Assembly: GCA_905178155.1 (NCBI GenBank)
Contig: CAJINV010000003.1
Coordinates: 4,933,863 to 4,997,862 of the forward strand
Direction of reading: 5' to 3'
Length of the DNA: 64,000 nt
DNA from: Amoebophrya sp. A120
Lineage: Eukaryota; Sar; Dinophyceae; Syndiniales; Amoebophryaceae
The notes beneath the pieces are model-generated. The model saw nothing but the letters and a program-made list of their open reading frames with translations. It did not search any database and was not told where the DNA came from. Shown piece after piece: positions 55,801-64,000 of this stretch. Each line of letters begins with the position of its first letter. Within the stretch, counting starts at the first letter, position 1. The position numbers and the translations under genes are program-made.

Positions 55801-58800
55801 ACACGCGCGCCGAAACTCCGGCACCGAGAGGGACAACAGGTGGATCTCGAGCCGTCGGACCGTGCGGGCGGCCTGCGCAGAACTGCTGAACTTCGACCGC
55901 AGCCGCGTGAACCGCTTTACCTCCTCCTCGCGCACCAAATTAATCGCCTTCTTGGTTTCCACGAGGTTCTGGCAGCTCACCCAGGCAACCTGGATCGTTT
56001 TCGCGGCCCGGTGGAACTTCAGAAGCAGCGCCATTTTCAGTTTGCACTGAAACATCTGCCACCCGCCCCAGATGCACTCCGCCGCGAGCTCGCGTCGCAG
56101 AGGCCCCCGAAACCGCAAACCCGGTATTTCGTGCTCGAGGAACGGCAGCTCCTCCAGGTTCTTCACGCACGTGCCCACAATTTGCGCCTCCGAGAAGTTG
56201 CGGCGGTCGCGGTTCCCGAGGGCGAAAATCACGTCGATCATCTTACTAACGTCGATGATCGCCAGGGGCGCTTTCTTCAACTTTCGGCACAGCAGCGTAA
56301 ACACGTCCAGCAGCTGCGGCCAGTTGTTGCGCTGATTCTCCTTCAGGTCGGCGAGGTTCTGGAAAATGTTGCCGTATCGGATGCACACGTATCCCTCGAT
56401 CTCCTCCCGGGAGGGCACGTGGTGCAGTCCGTAGCGCGCCAGAATTTCGCGGCGCGCGAGGTCTTCCGCCTCGTGCTGCAAAGGATCGTCCTGTTCCTGC
56501 CGCAGCAGGTCTCGCCTACTACTACTGGAGGACGTGCCGTGCTTGCGGTGTCGGCCTTTCCTCGCCTCCCCGGCCACTCCAAACGACGTGTTGGGTCTTG
56601 GCGCGTCGGCGTCCAGCGGAACCAGTGCCGTCGAAGATGAACTGGGCGCGTTCTGTCCTTCGGGCGGTCGCCCATGCGGGATGCCGTGGGGGTCGGCAGC
56701 GAGATCGGCGCCTCCTTGACCACTGCGTGAGGCATGCACCGAAAGATAGGATTGCAGAACCGACGGAGCGGACGCTCCATCTGAACCGGCTGTTGGTCCT
56801 GCGTGGGACGTGCTGGTCCTTTCTCCAGGATGATCTGCGGCCGCACTTCCGAGGACGCCCCCGCCCTGTTCGTTCTCGTAATACAAGATCCTTTGCTTGG
56901 GTTGCTCACCGGTGGGTTTCGGACTCTTGTTGTCGAGCGTCTGGTCTTCGGGGATGTTCTCGAGCGCTCGCGGCAGCTGCGCCGCACTGGTCGACGCGTG
57001 TATCTGTAGGCGGGAAAACGCGGCGGGGTGCTCCACGGGATTGAAGTTGCCGAGCACCTGGGTGCGGAAGTAGCTCACCGAGTATTCGGCCGACGGCGCG
57101 TCGTCGTCCTCAGCGAAGGAGTGGCTCTTCTCGTCCTCCACGTTCTTCTTGGAGGACCACAAGACCCGCCTTACCCAGGGGTCGACGGCTAACGTCTCGC
57201 GCGCGATGATGGTGTTCGAGGACCGTTCGATTGTGTACGCCTCCTTCAACACCAGCAAGTTGTTGCTCACCAGCGGAAACACCAGCGGCGGCGGCTGCGG
57301 CTGGTGGATCTCGTCCATCTCCAGGCTGCGCTCCTCCTCCTTGGCGGACGATGCCGTCAGTCGCTGGAGCAGGTCCGCACTCAGCAGCTCCTCCCACACC
57401 GCCACGTCGGCCGGGTCCGTGGTCGTGCCGCCGCTGGTCTCTACGTAGTAGTAGATTTCCTTGGCAATCCGGTTGGCCTGCTTGTCGATGCTGAAGATCT
57501 CGCGCTGGAGCAGGCGGTCCTTCCTCTTGTCCACGGTGAAAAGCTCCTTCGACAACAGGTCCTGCGAGTTGCGATCGATGTGGAACACCTCCTTCACCAG
57601 ACGGTCCTCGTATCAAATGCAAATATGTCTGGGTCTGGGAGAATGCTAAATTTCTCATGCATATTTTCCATGCCCCATGAGGTCTGGAATGCAGGACCTA
57701 GCATGACAGGTTTTGCGAAGTCTCTGCCATGCCTATCCTGCATGACAAACTGCCTCTAAACTTGTTCAAAAGTGGACAGCTTTTGGTAATCACGCAACAC
57801 AAGTTTTTGTACGATCCAGACTTAGCATGACAAGTTCGCGTCCTTCCAGACCCAGACATATTTGCAATGCATACCTCGGTCTCCGACGCAATCACCTCCT
57901 TCTTCACTGCGTCGTGGCTCATGTGACTGCTGCTCGACGTACTTGCGGCAGGAGCTGCCCGCTGTTGTCCCGTGGACGACGAGCCGGAAAACATGCCCTC
58001 CTCCCCGGTTATGAAGGTGAAGTCTCCCGGGTCGTGGTCCATCCCACCAGACGAGGCTGCACCAGCTCCGGGGCCACCTGATGTGTGTACAGTTTCATGT
58101 ATCCATCTGCAAAAGGCCGTCCGAACAACATTCTCGTGATCTACTTATCGCGCAGTTTTTAGCATGAACGAAAGACCGACAGCACGTATGCAAAAGAACA
58201 AAGCATGTGTAGCTCCTCGCAAAGAATTCTTAAAACCTCCTTTCCCTTGCAACCGCGCCATTGCCTCTATACTTTCGTCTCTGAAAAGCCGCGTCTCATC
58301 GGGGCTGGGGCTCCGCAAGACAATAGCGTGGTTGAGGCTCGCCTTTTCCTCCTCGGACATAATCGGTGGCGCAGGACTTGGGGCACTACGAGGTATTCTG
58401 GGCAACAAGTCCGTGAGCGGCACAAGCACATCACACTCGCCTGATTGATTTTTCACTCGCTTTTGTCGACGCGATACCTAACAGGCGGCAGCGAAGTGCG
58501 TGACTTTTATTCCCGGGCGAAAAAGATGCAGATAATTATAAATGTCTCTAGCGAGCTACAAGTACTTTTTACCATGACTGTTGATGTAGCTGCGCTGTCC
58601 TGCGATTGCACTCCTGCTATTCCCCCGCGATGGCGGCTTGACGGGGCAGGGTACCACTGGCGTGTGGTCCAGTTTGACCATGGCCGTGGGTAGGTTCACC
58701 GCAGTTGCTCCTTTCTGCGCCAGCCGGTCGTGCGGAGCGTACATGCGCGATCGCTTTTGCTTCACCACTTCCTGCAAACCGGGCGTGAGATCCACCGACG

Positions 58801-59850
58801 CGGGCAAGAATCCGCGATTTCGCAACGAATAAAGCCCGCATTCTAAATCTCGCTCCGTGAGTTCTGGGGGCTCTGCGCCGGGGTCCTTTCGATTGATTCG
58901 CGGAAGGATCCTGATGAATCAGAATGTGACACGCCTAGCTATCCAAAATAACGTATAATTTTTGGTCGAACAAGATGCACACAGAATTTGCTCCACATCT
59001 TCGCCCCAATCCACTGTAGAAGGAGAAGAAACCCGAAGCCGCACACTACTAAAAGTATGGGAATGGGCTGCATCTATTACAGATGAGAGCATGATGAAAA
59101 TCAAAATGAAGGACTGAATAAATTAATATCTCCAAAATCTTGGATCTTCAAAGAAACACCTCTTGGACGCGGCAGTCTTCCCGCGGTGAACGGATGACCG
59201 CGACCGGGGTCGGGCGGTGGAGGACGAGGATCCGCCGGCCACCTCTTGTGGCGTACTGAGCAGCGGAGGCACGACGCCTGTCCTTGTCGTTCGCGATGGT
59301 CGCCGGCCAAAGGTCGAGGACTTTCGCTTCGCCTCCTCCTGCTGCTCCAGTTGAGCTTGATAGGCCAGGATCTGTTGTGGTACAGCACATGATCTCCTCG
59401 AATCATAAACTCAGATTGAAACGACGGATTGGATATAGTTGTTGCAAGTTCGTTTCAAGTGAGAGCGCAGCAGCTTGGGTTCTTGCTCCTTTTCCTACGT
59501 TTATGTACTTCGTGAAAAATTCTATCAGAGGGTTGCGAGCCATGCGCTTTGATTTGAAAGCAATTGCATCGAACCTGCATGATGTATATACTTTTTCCCA
59601 CGCGGCGCACGCCGCGTGGATTGGTTCTTATGTACTTCGTGAAAGCGAGCGGACAAATCTATAATTGCTTTTCAAGTAGCGTAAGTCGTACCTCGGCTGC
59701 TTTGCTGCGCAAGTTCTTTTCTGCGGACTCGAGCCGCTCCCGTAGAACCCCCGTCTGGCTTCCATCTCCGGCCGAGTTCTCAAGTTCGGCTTTCAGACCA
59801 CGGAGATCCGCATGGAGGTCGTACAATATGCGACCGACCGACACCACCAT
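52857..59850 (-). CDS. IQCH: IQCH homologue (IQ motif-containing protein H)
   Basis: Twelve exons: 59850-59692, 59371-59160, 58910-58573, 58440-58237, 58077-57874, 57607-55506, 55358-54954, 54862-54446, 54301-54043, 53898-53556, 53341-53268, 53011-52857, totalling 1624 codons (1623 aa). Eight introns are GT-AG and three are introners. IQCH-type landmarks are GFLPASVDLTPGLQEV, the helical IQ-like stretch KTIQVAWVSCQNLVETKK, VLIRGREERSVLIPGHGVTF, YGANPKNVDYLGTKSAM, the ATP-grasp-like YDEEELYHQF and WIFKIDDEFRGKG, VACLLPL and the C-terminal HSQIFSFCKARKVTYDLF. In animals IQCH is sperm- and cilium-linked and binds calmodulin. A flagellar role here is inference. The first Met is a best guess, as the frame stays open a little upstream. 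Confidence 0.9.
53017..53267 (-). mobile_element. Introner element, family A
   Basis: 251 bp, ends TATCAACTGTAAAAGTGTCTGG and ...TTTTACTTTTGATA, flanked by GCCTG at 53012-53016 and 53268-53272. Removal plus one GCCTG joins MQVLQ to AVTMQH in frame. The target copy gives CAG|GC, so a GC-AG splice is possible. The interior closely resembles the element at 18548-18806 in another gene. Confidence 0.92.
53347..53555 (-). mobile_element. Introner element, family D
   Basis: 209 bp with about 35-bp inverted repeats (TATGCAAGAAAAAAACTG at left, complement of TATCCAGGAAAAAAACTG at right, about four mismatches) and a perfect 5-bp duplication GACGG (53342-53346, 53556-53560). Removal joins DLVHETV to SLLVIDRN in frame. 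No terminal GT-AG pair keeps the frame, so its splice ends look non-canonical. The interior contains a GCATGACA/TGTCATGC motif. Confidence 0.9.
57613..57873 (-). mobile_element. Introner element, family A
   Basis: 261 bp, ends TATCAAATGCAAATATGTCTGG and ...TTTGCAATGCATA, flanked by CCTCG at 57608-57612 and 57874-57878. On the coding strand the target CGAGG plus the element end make GAG|GTATGC at the 5' side and ACGAG|G at the 3' side, so ordinary GT-AG splicing at the duplication is possible. Removal joins IASETE to DRLVKEVF. Very similar throughout to 61862-62123. Confidence 0.93.
59372..59691 (-). other. First intron of the IQCH gene with short repeats
   Basis: Ordinary GT-AG intron (GTACGACTTACG...CCACAACAG). 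It holds the 17-bp direct repeat TTATGTACTTCGTGAAA at 59501-59517 and 59628-59644 and a 10-bp perfect hairpin CCACGCGGCG-CA-CGCCGCGTGG at 59598-59619. It shows no family A-E ends, so it is not counted as an introner. Confidence 0.7.
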
Positions 59851-60399
59851 TGGGAGGAGATCGCCACTCCCACGAGGTGGCTACTCTGCTACATGGTCCT
59901 ACCCCCAGGAGCCGCCCCCTTCAGCGGTTCATTCCCCATCTACCCTTACGCTCTCACAGGTTGCGCTCCGAAAACGACGTAAAGACGAGGTCACGAAAAA
60001 ATTATCGTACCGAAAAATGATACGACGCCACAAAAAAAGTGGTATAGAAAGAACTGCATGTTTGATAAAGCAGACGAAGAGACTCTCAGCAACCAAGCCC
60101 AAAAATAAAAAAGGAAACCCTGCAGCCTTTGAAAAGTTGCTCTCGTGTCCGCGCTCAGGGTCTCTCGCAACCCAAGGTCAAGACAGCACACAGGTCTAAC
60201 ATACGAGTCGGTCGTGTAGAAAAGCCCTTGCAATCCGGTTCTGTCGCCGTCAATCCAAAGAGAGACTACGACTTTCGGTATGTCGCGCTCGCGTCTCAAT
60301 TGAAACTGAAAATAGGAATACATCTTTGCACATACTAAGCGATGGAGATTTGTACATATGAACATGTTGCAAAAAGGAAACAGCATGGCGCTGTTTTTC
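59851..60399. other. Intergenic
   Basis: No exon supported. Promoter of the IQCH gene and 3' flank of the OTU gene. Confidence 0.45.
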
Positions 60400-62550
60400 T
60401 CATGATGTCTGTGCCAGAAAATCTACAAGGGCGGCTTCAATGGCATCATCCACATTGTAATTCTTGTCTTTGAAAATGCGCCACAGCTCTGCTTCATTCG
60501 CAAGCGTTACCACTTTCTGAGGGTTTTCCGGAAGGCAGTCCTGCAGCTGCGTATGGAAGTCCTGGAAAGCCCCAAGATGCGGATTCTCTGCTTCAACATT
60601 CTGCTGCTGCGCTACGCCTCCTCCAGTTGCGCCGTTTGAAAGCGAAATACCGCCTCCGGCACTCAGTAGCTTGCGGACCTGGCTGAGGTTCAGCTGAGCC
60701 CCGCTGCCGGATTGTCCTCCGCCTGGTCCTGGTGCGGGCACGACTAAATTGTAGTGCTCCCCCCCTATGTAGGCCAGAAGTACGCAGGTCCCCGCAGATT
60801 TTTTTCTTGAACTCGCCAACGACTGCTCCCGCTTCGTTCTCAGCTCGGCGGCCCTACTAGCTGCGGCGGCACGCTTTTTTGCTGCTTGATGCAGCGTTTC
60901 CTTCTTCTCAGTTGCGAGAGGTCGCGCATCGCCAACTTTTACCGCTTCTTTGGTTTGTCCTTCTTCAGTTGTAACCCCCCGTATTTGTGATGTGGCATCT
61001 TCTTCGCCACTTGCTGCGGACTCCACGTTGCCCCCGAGCTCTTCGAAAGAAACGATGTGCAAATCGGAATCTTCTTGTTCGGAACGAACAGCAGCTTCGT
61101 CGTTTTCAACAAAAACCTCCTTTGGCGTACTGCCACCTGGCGTCTGCCCTTCGTGTGGCGTCTCGACGTGGTGAGTTGGGCACTCGATCTCGTAGAACGT
61201 GAACGAATATTCATCAGAGATGCTGCCCGCGGTGCTGCCTCCAGGAGCATTTTTCCGCGGGGTTGCGGCCGTCTCCCCCGCCGTACTGCGCTGAAAAATG
61301 AGTACGTCGACCGCAAAGTACCGACACAGAGCCAGAATCTCGAGCTGTCCGGCCCAAACGCCCTCCTCGCGCATGTTCGCCACGTAGTGCGCGTAGCTGC
61401 CGTCCGTCTATCGAAAGGAAAAATCCCCCCTCCCCATATCGAAAACGAAATTTGTGATGCTGTATTTGAGGTCACAAAACGACTTGTCATGCTAGAAGGC
61501 CAAGAGCCGCAGTCGTGGCCTCGTTTGCAGGCAATTTGTCATGCTGTTTCCCGCTCTCAGCTGCCTCCTATCATGCTGAAGATGCAAGGCTTGACCACGG
61601 CACCCAGCACTACAGTCCGTATCTTTTCCCGTGTAGCATGACAGAGCTGATTTGTGACAACAAATCTGCATCACAGATTTCCGTTTTGATATGGGGAGGG
61701 GGAATTTTCCTTTTGATACCGTCTCTTCGTCGAGGAACCACCGATACTCTTCCTCATGGGCGAGGAGCGTGTCGCAGCAGAAATTCCTGCAATCGCCGTG
61801 GAACACTGCGGCATTTCTGAAAACGTGCTGCGCGAAGGAGCGGAACAGGCAGTTGCCGTCTTATCAAATGTAAAAATGTCTCGGTCTGGAAGAATGCGCG
61901 ATTTGTCATGCAGCTTTTCCATGACCCATGAGGTCTGGAATGCAGGACCTAGCATGACAGATTCTCTGAGGTCTCTATCATGCCTTTCCTGCATGAAAAA
62001 CTCCATCTCAACTTGGTCAAAAGTGGACACCTTTTGGTACTCACGCAACACAGATTTTTGCATCATTCAGATTTAGCATGACAAGTTGGATTCTTCCAGA
62101 AGCAGACATTTTTACACTTGATACGTCTTCCGCCTGTCCGATCATCTGCAGGCCGCGGTCGCCCAGGTAGGCTGTATCAAATGTAAAAATGTCTGGGTCT
62201 GGAAGATTCTGACACTTGTGATGCACGTTTTGCATGAGCCATGATGTCTGTGATGCATACCCTAGGAATACAGATTTCTTGAGGGCTTCTTGATGCCTAT
62301 TCCGCATGACAAATGCCTTCTCAGCGTAGCAAAAATTGCATTCCCGTTGGTAATCATGCAATACAGATTTTTTTGGAATCCAAATGCAGCATCACAAGTT
62401 GCATTCTTCCAGACCCAGACATTTTTACATTTGATAGGCTGACAAAGCGCGCAACTCCGCCTCAGACGCGGTCTCGCCGCGCTTCCGGCGCTGTCGATTT
62501 TCCTTGCGTTGTTTACGTGATCGCCCATTCTGCTGCCTGCCTCCACCCAT
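60400..62550 (-). CDS. OTU-family deubiquitinase (OTUD3-like)
   Basis: Four exons, 62550-62437, 62169-62124, 61856-61719 and 61403-60400, totalling 434 codons (433 aa), if three introners are removed with one 5-bp copy each. N-terminus MGGGRQQNGRSRKQRKENRQ is basic. The catalytic block AEDGNCLFRSF (Cys at about residue 56) exists only after splicing of two elements. Then come YAHYVANMREEGVWAGQLEI, typical of the OTU core, and the His box GEHYNLVVP near residue 317. A Glu/Ser/Ala-rich insert of about 150 residues separates the two. The last 40 residues (VVTLANEAELWRIFKDKNYN, VDDAIEAALVDFL) look like a UBA or CUE ubiquitin-binding helix bundle. Likely cleaves ubiquitin chains in cytosol or nucleus. 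Confidence 0.92.
61409..61718 (-). mobile_element. Introner element, family E
   Basis: 310 bp with imperfect inverted repeats of about 50 bp (TATCGAAAGGAAAAATCCCC at left, complement of TATCAAAAGGAAAATTCCCC at right) and a perfect 5-bp duplication CCGTC (61404-61408, 61719-61723). Removal joins FLDEET to DGSYAHYV in frame, restoring OTU core sequence. It contains TTTGTCATGC, TTGTCATGC and a TTTGTGATGC variant internally. Confidence 0.92.
61862..62123 (-). mobile_element. Introner element, family A
   Basis: 262 bp, ends TATCAAATGTAAAAATGTCTCGG and ...TTTTTACACTTGATA, flanked by CGTCT at 61857-61861 and 62124-62128. Removal joins GQAED to GNCLFRS, so the catalytic Cys motif depends on this splice. 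No GT-AG pair keeps the frame here. Confidence 0.93.
62175..62436 (-). mobile_element. Introner element, family A
   Basis: 262 bp, ends TATCAAATGTAAAAATGTCTGG and ...TTTTTACATTTGATA, nearly perfect repeats, flanked by GGCTG at 62170-62174 and 62437-62441. Removal joins LRALSA to YLGDRG in frame. Only 46 bp of exon separate it from the element at 61862-62123. Confidence 0.94.
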
Positions 62551-63177
62551 ACTGTGCGGGTTTATGAATGTTGTATCCCTTGTTCTATTGGTACTTCCTT
62601 CATGGGAGCAGGGGGACACAGTAGCGAAACAGACGGAACGATGTGTACACTGTGTGGAAAATGACTTGCTACTTCCTGGACGTTCTTCTACAACGTAGAT
62701 CTAGAGTCAATCGCAGCTCTCCAAGCTGTTCGGGAGTTGATCTTCATCGAGCATCGCTGCTGCATTTTGTGCGAGTCAGACCTTTGAACTCGTCACTATC
62801 AGTGGTGATAGGGATCATGATGGATCATTGCACCGAATGAACTGCGACAAAATTTCTACTGAACTAGTGACTCGGCTTTTCGCGATAGACCAGCCGGCGA
62901 CATCCCCTTTCTGAAAAACCCACTTGTTTTTTATTTCTTGTTCGTCCCGTCATTTGATGACAAATCGCGTATATGACAAAGTGCGTACGATTTCAGTATC
63001 TTCGATAATCTAGAAAACATATGGCTTATTTCCTTGGTAATTATTGACCAAACCTGCACGCGAGCGATCACGTGTGCGTGTGCTATTGATAGTTGCGAAA
63101 TGAGATGACCAAGAGATGAGTGAGCAGTGTGCTATACTTACCACTTTAACGTTCCGACCTCAGGAGCGCCCGGCCGA
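62551..63177. other. Intergenic
   Basis: No exon supported. Promoter of the OTU gene at the left end. Confidence 0.45.
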
Positions 63178-64000
63178 CTAAAGGAGCGTTCGAGCTGACC
63201 GAAGCTTTCCGCGGATGAGCGACAGCTCTTTCTCGACGTCAAGGAGCCTGGCTTCCGCTTGCTGCTTGTTTTTGCGGTCGGTCAGCGTCCGCCCCGCTGA
63301 ATTCGTGGGATACTTCATCAACGTGGCTTCCAGTGCTGTTCGCTCCTGGTTCAGCTCCATCATTTTTCCCTCGAGCTGCGCCGTCTGATGTTGATTTCAT
63401 TGACAAACAATGCGGTGCCCCAGCAGACCAGGCATGTGTATCAGGAGGAACAGAGAGCTTCATACCTAACTCTGAACGACTCTACCATTGAGCAATAGCA
63501 AAGGAAAAATGGACCGGAACCGGTGTGTAAAGCAATAGGATGGCTCTTCTATCGTCTTCGTTAGTAACCTAGCAATGAAGTGATCATTACGTCGATAACG
63601 GGAGCTGCCTTGAAGTTACTTCTCGAAACTTGGGTGTTGTCGTGGATGTCTTGCATCTCGAACACCCGCCCATAAGGTCCCAAGTGCTCTTCCTTTCCCG
63701 CTTGCGTGGCACCCGGACTCGAGGAGCGCGCGCGACTGATAAACGGTGAGCTTCCCCCAGCCGGCTTTTCAGGCCTACCGCGACCCGTCCCAGGAACTGG
63801 ATCAGCTGTTTGTAGTAAGGTGACAATTGTATCCATGTCCACGCAGCGAAAGTGACACGTACAACATGAATCATAACTGCAGGTGCAATAAATTCATCCG
63901 ATGGGAAGATACAGCTCACGAGCAGCACTAGTACCGTAGTCGCTGCCGTAAAGTGTGTTCCAGTCTCCCGAGAGCTTTTCAGGCTGCGATTCGCCTGAAA
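63178..64000 (-). CDS. 3' end of a coiled-coil protein gene, 5' part outside window
   Basis: Three exon pieces: from beyond 64000 to 63920, 63805-63591 and 63384-63178, with GT-AG introns (GTGAGC...AAACAG, GTAATG...CATCAG). The join is in frame (GTSAA|PDPVPGTGRG, APVID|TAQLEGK). The middle is Pro/Ser-rich. The C-terminal 65 residues form a charged coiled coil (MMELNQERTALEATLMKYP, RTLTDRKNKQQAEARLLDVE, KELSLIRGKLRSA). The pattern KYPTNSAGRTLTDR is reminiscent of centriole or flagellar coiled-coil proteins, but I cannot name a family. Confidence 0.7.

Noticed and set aside
59501-59644. Direct repeat and hairpin as another introner
   Set aside because: Ends of this intron are ordinary GT-AG, and there are no terminal inverted repeats or 5-bp duplication.
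63440-63500. tRNA-like minus-strand string GCTCAATGGTAGAG
   Set aside because: Resembles a tRNA D-arm, but no matching anticodon and T-arm (GTTCGA) follow at the right spacing.
1-64000. CRISPR array, insertion sequence or bacterial operon
   Set aside because: No regular repeat-spacer series, no transposase frame and no ribosome-binding-site pattern. Split genes point to a eukaryote.

Overview
This window looks like nuclear DNA of a protist, most likely a dinoflagellate-lineage alveolate. A syndinian parasite of the Amoebophrya type is my best guess. The reasons are that almost every gene is split by short introns, 26 of 26 recognisable genes lie on the minus strand in one unbroken array, spacing is tight (usually 0.2-1.5 kb), there are no bacterial operon signals, and many introns are mobile 'introner'-type elements with unusual splice ends. 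Introners and non-canonical splicing have been described for Amoebophrya (my recall, not checked here). The species call is inference.

Layout, left to right (all genes minus strand, so transcription runs right to left). 1-920: 5' part of a secreted or membrane protein. 2.4-5.4 kb: two unidentified genes. 6.3-9.4 kb: TFIIS-N/IWS1-like domain fused to a long Lys/Ser-rich tail. 9.5-13.3 kb: small unidentified genes and a coiled-coil protein. 13.9-16.5 kb: a seven-exon voltage-gated K+ channel. 17.6-19.7 kb: a multi-pass membrane protein with three inverted-repeat introns. 20.3-21.6 kb: tubulin cofactor B. 22.3-23.4 kb: SET-domain methyltransferase. 23.9-27.3 kb: two Cys-rich secreted paralogue candidates. 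28.0-31.7 kb: two proteins with U1-like CxxC-H-H fingers. 32.6-36.4 kb: RS/acidic protein, an unidentified protein and a one-TM Gly/Tyr/Pro/Gln protein. 37.2-40.5 kb: multi-pass membrane RING-H2 ligase. 41.3-42.9 kb: coiled-coil nuclear protein. 43.5-48.2 kb: large beta-helix-like protein. 48.5-52.0 kb: unidentified protein and a prion-like cold-shock-like protein. 52.9-59.9 kb: a 12-exon IQCH homologue. 60.4-62.6 kb: OTU deubiquitinase. 63.2-64.0 kb: 3' end of a coiled-coil gene.

The striking system is a set of 12 intron-sized elements (209-310 bp) inside the coding regions of four genes (17.6-19.7, 43.5-48.2, 52.9-59.9, 60.4-62.6 kb). Eleven begin TA or CA and end TA in the reading given here, carry terminal inverted repeats, and most are flanked by a 5-bp target-site duplication. 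Removing exactly one element plus one 5-bp copy restores an open frame in every case. In the OTU gene it rebuilds the catalytic DGNCLF motif, and in IQCH it rebuilds the conserved C-terminus. Predicted coding lengths after removal are whole numbers of codons in all four genes. At least five terminal-repeat families are present, several sharing an internal TTTGTCATGC/GCATGACAAA motif, and the age range runs from perfect to badly decayed copies. The other introns are ordinary short GT-AG introns, with one possible GA-AG. No rRNA, tRNA or CRISPR was recognised.
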